Shown: positions 1 to 5,681, counted from the stretch's first letter. The stretch is DNA of 5,885 nt from Limnohabitans sp. (GCA_018883305.1 VEQI01000223.1:1-5885), one strand, 5' to 3'. The notes: generated by a model not told the origin, from the sequence alone. A program made the numbers and translations.

Positions 1-387
1 CAAGGCGTTGGTGACGCTCACCCCCACGCCGTGCAAACCGCCCGAGAAGCTGTAGGCGCCGCCTGAACCTTTGTCGAACTTGCCACCGGCGTGCAGGCGG
101 GTGAACACCAGTTCGATCACGGGGGCTTTTTCCTCCGGGTGCAGCCCGAACGGAATGCCGCGACCGTCGTCCTCCACGCTCACCGAACCATCGGTGTGCA
201 GACTGACGCGGATTTTTTTGCCGTGACCAGCCAGCGCCTCATCAGCGGCGTTGTCGATCACCTCCTGCACGATGTGCAGCGGGTTGTCGGTGCGGGTGTA
301 CATGCCGGGGCGCTGCTTGACCGGCTCCAGGCCTTTGAGGACCCGGATGGAACCTTCGGAGTACGCGGGGGGGTGCTTTGCTGCCAT
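1..387 (-). CDS. parE: DNA topoisomerase IV subunit B, N-terminal part (cut by window edge)
   Basis: ParE is the ATPase subunit of topoisomerase IV. With ParC it decatenates daughter chromosomes and relaxes supercoils in the cytoplasm. The 129 visible codons form the start of the GHKL ATPase domain. Seen directly: the RPGMY motif near residues 27-30, EVIDNAADEALAG at 42-54 carrying the ATP-hydrolysis Glu42 and Mg-binding Asn46, DDGRGIP at 73-79, and the ATP-lid motif GGLHGVG at 116-122. RLHAGGKF (98-104) and the short VLKGLEPVKQRPGMYT opening match ParE better than GyrB, which usually has an insertion after PGMYIG. The start is the ATG at 387; no upstream Shine-Dalgarno is visible, but a -10-like element lies 8 nt before it. 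The gene continues beyond base 1. It is divergent from the MFS gene. ParE against GyrB is the only real alternative. Confidence 0.93.
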   Translation of the reverse strand, partial: MAAKHPPAYSEGSIRVLKGLEPVKQRPGMYTRTDNPLHIVQEVIDNAADEALAGHGKKIRVSLHTDGSVSVEDDGRGIPFGLHPEEKAPVIELVFTRLHAGGKFDKGSGGAYSFSGGLHGVGVSVTNAL

Positions 388-395
388 GGGCGCCG

Positions 396-401
396 ATTGT
401 A
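396..401 (-). promoter_or_regulatory. Candidate parE -10 element
   Basis: Read on the minus strand, this hexamer is TACAAT, five of six matches to TATAAT, ending 8 nt before the parE ATG at 387. The expected transcription start would be about base 389, so the mRNA would have almost no leader. No convincing -35 hexamer is present at 16-18 nt spacing. The match plus position is all that supports the call. Confidence 0.4.
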
Positions 402-506
402 GTCAGCTTTGAAGCTTGTACTGGATGAAACCACAGTTCACCTTTGACCCGCCCCCTGTCAGCCCGAGCATGCAAGCCCCTGGCGACACCCAAATCCGCC
501 AAGCCT

Positions 507-511
507 GGGAG
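507..511 (+). promoter_or_regulatory. Ribosome binding site deciding the MFS start
   Basis: GGGAG lies 9 nt upstream of the ATG at 521. It favours this start over the in-frame TTG at 416 and ATGs at 425 and 470, which would add about 35 polar residues unlike the N terminus of a transporter. Confidence 0.6.
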
Positions 512-520
512 AATCGGGGG

Positions 521-1735
521 ATGACTGTCTCTCGCTCGCCCATTCCCCTCGTTCGTCTGCTGCTGTGCAGCGCCCTGGTGGTCACGGTCTCCATGGGCGT
601 GCGCCACGGTTTTGGACTTTGGCTGCAACCCATCACCCAAGCCCAGAACTGGAGCCGGGAAACCTTCGCCATGGCCATGGCCATCCAGAACATCACCTGG
701 GGTCTGGTAGGTATTTTCTCGGGCATGCTGGCCGACCGTTTTGGCGCATTCCGGGTGCTGATCGGCTGCGCCATCCTGTATGGGCTGGGATTGGTTGGCA
801 TGGCCCTGGCCGACACCCCACTCACCTTTGCCCTGACCTGTGGCGTGCTGATTGGCATGGCGCAGGCGGGAACCACCTATCCCGTGGTGTACGGGGTGAT
901 TGGACGCAACGTGGGCTTGGAGCGGCGCTCCTGGGCCATGGGTGTGGCTGCCGCGGCTGGCTCGTTTGGCCAATTTCTCATGGTGCCGGTGGAGGGCCAG
1001 TTGATTCTGCAACTGGGCTGGCAACAGGCCTTGATGGTGCTGGGCGCCTGCTGTCTGCTGATTCTGCCCCTGGCCATGGGTCTGCGTGAGCCCCCCATGG
1101 GGCCCGCCAACGGTGTAGTCCGGCAGCAAACCATTGGACAGGCCATTCGGGAGGCCTTTGGCTACCGCAGCTTTCAATGGCTGATGGCCGGCTACTTTGT
1201 GTGCGGCTTTCAGGTGGTGTTCATTGGCGTGCACATGCCCAGCTACCTGAAAGACCGGGGGCTGTCCCCCGAGGTGGCCAGCTATGCGCTAGCCCTGATC
1301 GGCCTGTTCAATGTGGTGGGCACCTACGCAGCAGGCGCCCTGGGCCAACGCATGTCCAAACCACGCATCCTGTCGGCCATCTACCTGTTGCGGTCCGTCG
1401 GCATCATTCTGTTCCTGCTGGCCCCGCTCAGTCCCACCAGTGTGTATCTGTTCTCTGCCTTCATGGGCATGCTGTGGCTGTCCACCGTCCCGCCCACCAG
1501 CGCCGTGATTGCACAGATTTTTGGCGTGGCCCATCTGTCCATGCTGGCAGGCTTTGTCTTTATCAGCCACCAGATCGGCAGTTTCATGGGCGTGTGGCTG
1601 GGCGGCCTGGTGTACGACCGCACCGGCAGCTACGACGTGGTCTGGTGGTGTTGCATTGCGCTGGGCGTGTTTGCCGGCCTGGCCAATCTGCCGGTCCGTG
1701 AGGCCCCTATTCAACGTCAACCGGTGGCGGCCTGA
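521..1735 (+). CDS. MFS transporter, monocarboxylate-transporter-like
   Basis: A 404-residue inner-membrane protein of the major facilitator superfamily, the normal length for a 12-helix carrier. Hydrophobic segments fill two halves, roughly residues 10-188 and 218-392, separated by a polar cytoplasmic loop near 189-217. Motif A, GMLADRFGAFR, is seen at 68-78 between helices 2 and 3, and a degenerate copy, AGALGQRMSK, at 271-280 in the second half. The opening GVRHGFGLWLQPIT, then WSRETFA, resembles bacterial MCT/oxalate-formate-type members of the family, suggesting an organic anion as substrate; this is inference, and the actual substrate cannot be read from the sequence. The start at 521 is chosen for its GGGAG ribosome binding site. 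It is the first gene of the rightward string and ends 4 nt before the next ORF. Confidence 0.88.
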   Translation: MTVSRSPIPLVRLLLCSALVVTVSMGVRHGFGLWLQPITQAQNWSRETFAMAMAIQNITWGLVGIFSGMLADRFGAFRVLIGCAILYGLGLVGMALADTPLTFALTCGVLIGMAQAGTTYPVVYGVIGRNVGLERRSWAMGVAAAAGSFGQFLMVPVEGQLILQLGWQQALMVLGACCLLILPLAMGLREPPMGPANGVVRQQTIGQAIREAFGYRSFQWLMAGYFVCGFQVVFIGVHMPSYLKDRGLSPEVASYALALIGLFNVVGTYAAGALGQRMSKPRILSAIYLLRSVGIILFLLAPLSPTSVYLFSAFMGMLWLSTVPPTSAVIAQIFGVAHLSMLAGFVFISHQIGSFMGVWLGGLVYDRTGSYDVVWWCCIALGVFAGLANLPVREAPIQRQPVAA

Positions 1736-1739
1736 GCCG

Positions 1740-1871
1740 ATGGGCATGAAGCTGTCTCACCGCTTGCTGGCCTGGATGATCACCCTGGTGGTTCTGCTGG
1801 GCGTGTTTGCCTTGTACCTGCAACCCCACTTTTTGTTCACCCTGGCCCAACAGGTGTGGAGCTGTTTTTGA
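1740..1871 (+). CDS. Small single-pass membrane protein (hypothetical)
   Basis: A 43-codon ORF that I do not recognise as a named family. It starts at the ATG at 1740, or two codons later at 1746, 4 nt after the MFS stop. Its TGA shares one base with the methyltransferase ATG (TGATG). The product has a short basic N terminus (Lys4, His6, Arg7), one hydrophobic helix at about residues 9-29, and an amphipathic tail ending in aromatic and Cys residues (QVWSCF). By the positive-inside rule the N terminus should face the cytoplasm. There is no good Shine-Dalgarno, so translation probably depends on coupling to the MFS gene. It fills the whole gap between two genes exactly, which supports it being real. 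It could help the transporter or be an independent membrane peptide; nothing decides this. Confidence 0.6.
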   Translation: MGMKLSHRLLAWMITLVVLLGVFALYLQPHFLFTLAQQVWSCF

Positions 1872-2422
1872 TGACCCATGCCTCTTTGCCACCCAGCGAC
1901 TGGGTTCGCCGCTGGACCCCTCTGATTCCCCGTGAAGGCACGGTCCTGGATCTGGCCTGCGGTCGTGGCAGACACCTGCGCTGGCTGGCATCCTGCGGCT
2001 TGTCGGTCCTGGGCGTCGACCGTGACGAAGCCGCCCTCAGCGAGGCCGCTGCCTGGGGCTCCACCCTGCAGGCGGAGCTGGAACAAGGACCATGGCCATT
2101 GACAGGTCGCACCTTTGCGGGCGTGGTGGTCACCCATTACCTGTGGCGCCCAACCTGGGCCCATTTGTTGGACTGCCTGGCGCCCGGGGGCGTGCTGATT
2201 TATGAAACGTTTTCCCGTCAGCATGCGCACATCGGCAAGCCCTCGCGCGACGATTTCCTGCTACGCCCGGGGGAACTGATCGAGCGCTGCGCGGGTTTGC
2301 GCGTGGTGGCCTATGAGGACGGGTTTCTACCCCACCCTGACCGCTTCGTTCAGCGCATCGTGGCCGTGCGAGAAAAATCCCCTGACGCGTCAACGATGCG
2401 TTACCCGCTCTCGTTAGAATGA
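1871..2422 (+). CDS. Class I SAM-dependent methyltransferase
   Basis: A 183-residue cytoplasmic protein with a Rossmann-fold methyltransferase core. Seen directly: motif I VLDLACGRGRH at residues 25-35, which binds S-adenosylmethionine; the acidic end of strand 2, GVDRD at 48-52, with Asp50 placed to bind the ribose hydroxyls; motif IV VVVTHYLWRP at 85-94; and motif VI-like APGGVLIYETF at 104-114. The layout resembles TehB-like and other small-molecule methyltransferases, but the substrate is unknown. An upstream in-frame GTG at 1856 is possible. The ATG at 1871 is preferred because it has GGAG at 1858-1861 nine bases ahead and forms a TGATG overlap with the small membrane ORF. It lies 25 nt before dapA. 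Confidence 0.88.
   Translation: MTHASLPPSDWVRRWTPLIPREGTVLDLACGRGRHLRWLASCGLSVLGVDRDEAALSEAAAWGSTLQAELEQGPWPLTGRTFAGVVVTHYLWRPTWAHLLDCLAPGGVLIYETFSRQHAHIGKPSRDDFLLRPGELIERCAGLRVVAYEDGFLPHPDRFVQRIVAVREKSPDASTMRYPLSLE
2415..2420 (+). promoter_or_regulatory. Candidate -10 element upstream of dapA
   Basis: TAGAAT matches five of six bases of the sigma-70 -10 consensus and overlaps the last codons of the methyltransferase gene. It would start a transcript near 2427, leaving a leader of about 21 nt before dapA. No good -35 is seen at normal spacing (CTGACG at 2382-2387 is too far, 27 nt). It could be an internal promoter for dapA-bamC. Confidence 0.3.
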
Positions 2423-2447
2423 GCGTTTCGCCTTCATCCTGCAGCAC

Positions 2448-3329
2448 ATGACACCCATCACTGGCAGCATCGTGGCCCTGGCCACCCCCATGCAAACCGA
2501 CGGCAGCGTGGACTACCCCAACCTGCGCAAGCTGATCGACTGGCACATCCAGGAAGGCACCGACTGCATTTGCGTGGTCGGCACCACCGGTGAATCCCCC
2601 ACGGTGAACGTGGAAGAACACTGCGAAATCATCCGCGTGAGTGTGGAACAGGCCAAGGGGCGTGTGCCCATCATGGCTGGGTGCGGCGCCAACTCCACCT
2701 CGGAAGCCATCGAGCTGGCCCGGTTCGCCAAAGGCGTGGGCGCCCAATGCCAGTTGCAAGTGGTGCCCTACTACAACCGTCCCACCCAAGAGGGCCTGTT
2801 CCAGCACTTTAAAACCATCGCCGAGGCCGTGGACCTGCCCATGGTGCTCTACAACGTGCCGGGGCGTACCGTGGCAGACATGCAGCACGACACCGTGCTG
2901 CGCCTGGCACAGGTGCCGGGCATTGTGGGCATCAAGGAAGCCACGGGCAACATCGAGCGGGCGCAGTGGCTGATCCGCGATGTGCCCTCGCACTTTTCCG
3001 TTTATTCTGGGGACGACCCCACCGCCGTGGCACTCATGCTGTGTGGCGGCAAGGGCAATGTGAGCGTCACGGCCAACATCGCACCGCGTCTCATGCATGA
3101 ACTTTGCGTGGCGGCCCTGGCTGGCAACATCCAGCGTGCCATGCAAATCCAGTTCCAGCTCATGCCGGTGCACAAACACCTCTTTGTGGAAGCCAACCCC
3201 ATTCCCTTGAAATGGGCCATGGCGCGCATGGGTCTGTGCGGCCCCACCATGCGTCTGCCACTGACCCCGTTGTCCACCCAGCACCAGCCCACGGTGGAGT
3301 CGGCGCTTCAGGCCAGTGGTCTGCTGTGA
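2448..3329 (+). CDS. dapA: 4-hydroxy-tetrahydrodipicolinate synthase
   Basis: DapA condenses pyruvate with aspartate semialdehyde, the first committed step towards diaminopimelate and lysine, feeding peptidoglycan and protein synthesis in the cytoplasm. The 293-residue TIM barrel has the family's normal length (E. coli 292). Catalytic residues are all present: the Schiff-base lysine Lys163 in GIKEAT (161-166), Tyr135 in LYNVPGR (134-140), Thr46 and Thr47 in GTTGES (45-50), Tyr109 in PYYNRP (107-112), and substrate-binding Arg140. SGDD and SVTAN motifs follow further on, and NPIPLKWA lies in the C-terminal region. The ATG at 2448 places GSIVA as in E. coli; no clear Shine-Dalgarno precedes it. 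The stop shares one base with the bamC ATG. The dapA-bamC order is also that of E. coli. Confidence 0.97.
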   Translation: MTPITGSIVALATPMQTDGSVDYPNLRKLIDWHIQEGTDCICVVGTTGESPTVNVEEHCEIIRVSVEQAKGRVPIMAGCGANSTSEAIELARFAKGVGAQCQLQVVPYYNRPTQEGLFQHFKTIAEAVDLPMVLYNVPGRTVADMQHDTVLRLAQVPGIVGIKEATGNIERAQWLIRDVPSHFSVYSGDDPTAVALMLCGGKGNVSVTANIAPRLMHELCVAALAGNIQRAMQIQFQLMPVHKHLFVEANPIPLKWAMARMGLCGPTMRLPLTPLSTQHQPTVESALQASGLL

Positions 3330-4456
3330 TGCAAGGATCTCTCGTGCGCGTTGCTCCCCATCGTTTTTCTTCCCGTTGGACCACCTGGTCGTTGGCCTGT
3401 GTGCTGCTGGGCCTGAGCGCCTGCTCCACCACGGTGTTCGACAACGAAAAAGTCAATTACAAATCGGATTCGCGCGCCAAGCCTGTGTCGCTGGAAGTGC
3501 CACCCGACTTGTCGCAACTGTCTCGCGACTCACGTTACGCCATGCCTGGCGGCAGCGTCAGTGCGGCCAGCCTGGAGCAGGAAAAACGCACCGCGGCCGG
3601 TGTCACGGCACCCGCCGCCATAGCCGATGTCCGGATCGAGCGCAGTGGAACCCAACGCTGGTTGGTGGTGCAACGCCCAGCCGACCGGGTCTGGCCCATC
3701 GTGCGCGAATTCTGGCTGGAGAACGGCTTCACCTTCACCACCGAGCAACCTTCCACAGGTTTGTTGGAAACCGATTGGGCAGAAAACCGCGCCAAGCTGC
3801 CGCAAGATTTTTTGCGTCGTACCCTGGGCAAGGTGCTGGATGGCATGTACTCCACCGGTGAGCGGGACAAATACCGCATTCGTGTGGAGTCTGTGGCGCG
3901 AGACACCACGGAAATCATCATTTCCCACCGCGGCATGACGGAAGCCTATGGCGACAGCAGCAAAATGACCACCGCCTGGCAACCGCGTCCCAGTGATCCC
4001 AGCCTGGAAGTGGAGTTTCTGCGCCGTCTGATGATCAAACTGGGCGGTGCGGTGGAGCAAGCCAATCAGGCTGCGGCTGAGCCGGTCGCGGCGGCTGCCA
4101 CCCTGGTGTCCGTCACTGACAAGCTGCAAGTCATCCAGTATGTGGAGGGCTTCGATGTCGCCTGGCGTCGCGTGGGGGTGGCCCTGGATCGCACGGGCTT
4201 CACTGTGGAAGATCGCGATCGCAATCAAGGCCTGTACTTCGTGCGCTATGTCGAGAAACCCGACCCCGAAAAGCAAGGGTTCTTCAATCGTTTGCTGAAC
4301 CGCACCTCCGACCCCGAGGGCCCCGTGCGCTACCGCATCCTGTTGACTCGCGAAGGCACTGGCAGTCGCATCAGCGTCCTCAACAGCAATGGCGAACCCG
4401 ACACCAGCGCGCCCACCCAGCGCATCCTCAAGCTGCTGATCGACGAGCTCAAGTAA
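3329..4456 (+). CDS. bamC: Outer membrane protein assembly factor BamC (lipoprotein)
   Basis: BamC (formerly NlpB/DapX) is a lipoprotein of the BAM complex, which folds beta-barrel proteins into the outer membrane and where it binds BamD. The 375-residue product starts with a basic n-region, a hydrophobic core (about 20-28) and a lipobox LSAC ending at Cys32, the predicted lipidated residue. An extended segment with EVPPDL (56-61) corresponds to the part of BamC that lies along BamD. Two helix-grip domains follow, about 105-240 (VWPIVREFWLENGF at 121-134) and 265-375 (DVAWRRVGVALDRTGF at 276-291), separated by an Ala-rich linker. The ATG at 3329 overlaps the dapA stop (TGATG). An in-frame GTG at 3344 has a better ribosome binding site and would give 370 residues. 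The length slightly exceeds E. coli BamC (344). Confidence 0.9.
   Translation: MQGSLVRVAPHRFSSRWTTWSLACVLLGLSACSTTVFDNEKVNYKSDSRAKPVSLEVPPDLSQLSRDSRYAMPGGSVSAASLEQEKRTAAGVTAPAAIADVRIERSGTQRWLVVQRPADRVWPIVREFWLENGFTFTTEQPSTGLLETDWAENRAKLPQDFLRRTLGKVLDGMYSTGERDKYRIRVESVARDTTEIIISHRGMTEAYGDSSKMTTAWQPRPSDPSLEVEFLRRLMIKLGGAVEQANQAAAEPVAAAATLVSVTDKLQVIQYVEGFDVAWRRVGVALDRTGFTVEDRDRNQGLYFVRYVEKPDPEKQGFFNRLLNRTSDPEGPVRYRILLTREGTGSRISVLNSNGEPDTSAPTQRILKLLIDELK
3333..3337 (+). promoter_or_regulatory. Shine-Dalgarno for an alternative bamC start
   Basis: AAGGA lies 6 nt before an in-frame GTG at 3344 and inside the coding sequence if bamC starts at the ATG at 3329. The ATG itself has no purine-rich site. 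Starting at 3344 would shorten the signal peptide n-region by five residues, to a more typical length. Confidence 0.45.
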
Positions 4457-4469
4457 CCCGGGCACCCCG

Positions 4470-5258
4470 ATGGCTTTGCGCGTGCGCAGCCTGGCCAGCG
4501 GAAGCTCGGGCAATGCCACCCTGGTGGAAGCCAGCGGCACCTTGCACACCACCCGTGTGTTGGTGGATTGTGGCTTGCGTCCGGCTGAACTGGCGCGGCG
4601 TCTACAACAGGCGGGGCTGGAGATCGCTGACCTCGATGCCCTCTTCATCACCCATGAGCACAGCGACCACGTCGGCCATGCGCGAACGCTGGCACAGCGT
4701 CATCGGCTGCCTCTGTGGATGAGCGAGGGCACGCGCCGCGCCTGCGAGGCCCATGCCTGGGAGTTGGCCCCTGACCAATTGGGTCTGGCACGTGATGGTG
4801 AGCCCCTGGTGCTGGGCGAACTTTGCCTGCACCCCTTCACCGTGCCGCACGATGCCCGCGAGCCCTTGCAATTGCGTTTCACCGATGGCAACCGGCAATT
4901 GGGACTGGTCACAGATCTGGGGCACGCCAGTCGCCATGTGGTGGATTCCCTGCAAGGCTGCCATGCGCTGTTCCTGGAGACCAACCATGAGCCCGAGTGG
5001 GTGCGACGCTCCAGTTACCCCGAATTTCTCAAGCGCCGCATTCTGGGTGACCAGGGACATCTCTCCAACGCCCAGGCCGCTGACTTGCTGGGTCAACTCC
5101 AGCACAGCGGCTTGCACACCGTGATCGCTGCGCATCTGAGCGAACGCAACAACCAGCCCGAACAGGCCCGTCAGGCCTTGGCGCCCGTGTTGGGGTGTGC
5201 GCCAGAGGAGGTGCGCGTGGCGGACCCCGCTGAAGGCACTGACTGGATCGACGTCTGA
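4470..5258 (+). CDS. Metallo-beta-lactamase-fold hydrolase, YycJ/WalJ type
   Basis: A 262-residue cytoplasmic metallo-hydrolase. The N terminus SLASGSSGNAT (7-17) followed by VDCG (32-35) is the signature of the YycJ/WalJ group, whose Bacillus member is linked to DNA 5'-exonuclease activity. Metal ligands are visible: THEHSDH at 61-67 (His62, His64, Asp66, His67), His127 in VPHDA, Asp149 in TDLGH, and the late His222 in AHLSERNN. His173 (TNHE) and His197 (GHLSN) are further motifs of this group. No beta-CASP domain is inserted, so it is not an RNase J or Artemis homologue. The ATG at 4470 lies 13 nt after bamC and puts the conserved motif at the usual place; the ribosome binding site is weak. 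It is the last gene of the rightward string. The family call is firm; the substrate here is not known. Confidence 0.88.
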   Translation: MALRVRSLASGSSGNATLVEASGTLHTTRVLVDCGLRPAELARRLQQAGLEIADLDALFITHEHSDHVGHARTLAQRHRLPLWMSEGTRRACEAHAWELAPDQLGLARDGEPLVLGELCLHPFTVPHDAREPLQLRFTDGNRQLGLVTDLGHASRHVVDSLQGCHALFLETNHEPEWVRRSSYPEFLKRRILGDQGHLSNAQAADLLGQLQHSGLHTVIAAHLSERNNQPEQARQALAPVLGCAPEEVRVADPAEGTDWIDV

Positions 5259-5305
5259 ATCAACAGGCCATCGACGGCCCATGGGTTAGACACCCCATAC
5301 ACGCG

Positions 5306-5332
5306 AAAAAAAAGCCACCCGAAGGTGGCTTT
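5306..5332 (-). terminator. Intrinsic terminator of the small lipoprotein gene
   Basis: On the minus strand a GC stem, GCCACC (5319-5314 side) and GGTGGC, encloses a TTCG tetraloop. The stem is extended by three A-T pairs and followed by a run of eight T (5313-5306). It lies 20 nt after the lipoprotein stop. On the plus strand only TTT follows the stem, so it should stop the convergent operon poorly, if at all. Confidence 0.93.
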
Positions 5333-5351
5333 CATCAGCGACTGGCCAGAA

Positions 5352-5540
5352 TTACTTGGCAGCGGCAGGTGCGGCGGGGGCAGCAGAAGCGTCTGCAGCG
5401 GGAGCGGCAGAAGCGTCAGCAGCGGGGGCAGCGGCGGGAGCCGGTGCGGGAGCAGCAGCAGGCGCCGGAGCTTCTTTTTTGCCGCAAGCAACCAGAGCAG
5501 CAGCAGCCAGGAGGGAGGCCAGCAGGAGCGATTTTTTCAT
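5352..5540 (-). CDS. Small Ala/Pro-rich lipoprotein (hypothetical)
   Basis: A 62-residue predicted lipoprotein of unknown function. The signal peptide is clear: MKK, a hydrophobic Leu/Ala core (residues 4-16) and lipobox LVAC with the lipidated Cys at 19. GKKEAP follows, and then a tail made almost only of Ala and Pro with a few Asp and Ser. The residue after Cys is Gly, not Asp, so outer-membrane sorting is expected. The tail contains two tandem AADASAAP octapeptides (40-47, 48-55). It is low-complexity, probably extended, and may span part of the periplasm. The ATG at 5540 is chosen because AAGGA (5552-5548) lies 7 nt upstream and MKK begins a proper signal peptide; the longer frame to 5582 would add 14 residues unsuited to a signal peptide. 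It is monocistronic, with its own promoter and terminator. Its role cannot be read from the sequence. Confidence 0.85.
   Translation of the reverse strand: MKKSLLLASLLAAAALVACGKKEAPAPAAAPAPAPAAAPAADASAAPAADASAAPAAPAAAK
5383..5430. repeat. 24-bp tandem direct repeat, two copies
   Basis: Two adjacent 24-bp units (5383-5406, 5407-5430) both begin with gcagaagcgtc and encode the repeated octapeptide of the small lipoprotein tail. The copies differ at a few bases later in the unit. The repeat keeps the frame, so copy number can change without a frameshift. Confidence 0.75.
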
Positions 5541-5561
5541 GTTAGTTTCCTTGAGGATTGA

Positions 5562-5579
5562 ACAATATCCGGAGATTGT
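5562..5579 (-). promoter_or_regulatory. 18-bp near-palindrome in lipoprotein leader
   Basis: ACAAT and ATTGT arms flank a TCCGGA core, with eight of nine base pairs symmetric. It lies 22 nt upstream of the lipoprotein start codon and about 10 nt upstream of its Shine-Dalgarno. It could be a leader stem-loop or a protein-binding site. Confidence 0.45.
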
Positions 5580-5597
5580 CACAACAGTTGCCGTGAC
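5578..5597 (-). promoter_or_regulatory. 20-bp imperfect inverted repeat in lipoprotein leader
   Basis: GTCAC (5578-5582) and GTGAC (5593-5597) form a 5-bp stem around a 10-nt loop, with seven of ten positions symmetric overall. It overlaps the dyad at 5562-5579 by two bases and is one base from the 30-bp palindrome. Confidence 0.4.
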
Positions 5598-5598
5598 C

Positions 5599-5628
5599 GA
5601 GTTGAAGGTTCTCGAGCACCTACAACTC
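5599..5628 (-). promoter_or_regulatory. 30-bp near-palindrome at predicted transcript 5' end
   Basis: Arms GAGTTG and CAACTC, then AGGT and ACCT, surround a CTCGAG centre. Thirteen of fifteen pairs are symmetric, with single mismatches at 5605/5622 and 5610/5617. It begins about two bases after the transcription start predicted from the TATAAT at 5637-5642. As RNA it would form a strong 5' hairpin; as DNA it could be an operator just downstream of the promoter. No T-run follows, so it is not a terminator. Confidence 0.6.
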
Positions 5629-5636
5629 AGCCCTCC

Positions 5637-5642
5637 ATTATA
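5637..5642 (-). promoter_or_regulatory. -10 element of the small lipoprotein promoter
   Basis: A perfect TATAAT on the minus strand, predicting transcription from about 5630 and a leader of about 90 nt. No hexamer resembling TTGACA is present at 15-18 nt spacing, and there is no extended -10 TG. The promoter may be weak alone or need an activator. Confidence 0.6.
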
Positions 5643-5681
5643 GGGTAATTACTCATTTGCATTGCTTTACAAAGTTACCCT
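5642..5681. repeat. 7-bp inverted repeat flanking the -35 position
   Basis: AGGGTAA (5642-5648) and TTACCCT (5675-5681) are perfect complements separated by 26 bp, with arms about 33 bp apart centre to centre, close to three helical turns. The left arm abuts the -10 box. An 8-bp palindrome, GTAATTAC, overlaps it at 5645-5652. It is a possible regulator-binding site. Confidence 0.35.

Noticed and set aside
367..373. Run of seven G near the parE start, as a possible phase-variation tract
   Set aside because: It encodes ordinary Pro codons in an essential gene, and seven is short for a slippage switch.
405..416. Inverted repeat AGCTT/AAGCT in the parE-MFS spacer
   Set aside because: Arms of only 5 bp with a 2-bp centre; such a short palindrome is common by chance.
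416..520. Longer MFS start at TTG 416 or an ATG before 521
   Set aside because: The added residues are polar and unlike a transporter N terminus, and the best ribosome binding site serves the ATG at 521.
242..1234. 330-codon open frame on the minus strand opposite the MFS gene
   Set aside because: The translation is rich in His, Gly, Gln and Pro with no domain or start signal, as expected for an antisense shadow of a GC-rich gene, and it overlaps the real parE and MFS frames.
2130..3284. 384-codon minus-strand open frame opposite dapA
   Set aside because: His/Gly-rich composition and complete overlap with a dapA that has every catalytic residue; it is a shadow frame.
3530..4651. 373-codon minus-strand open frame opposite bamC and the start of the hydrolase gene
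   Set aside because: No recognisable domain and it spans two confident genes on the other strand.
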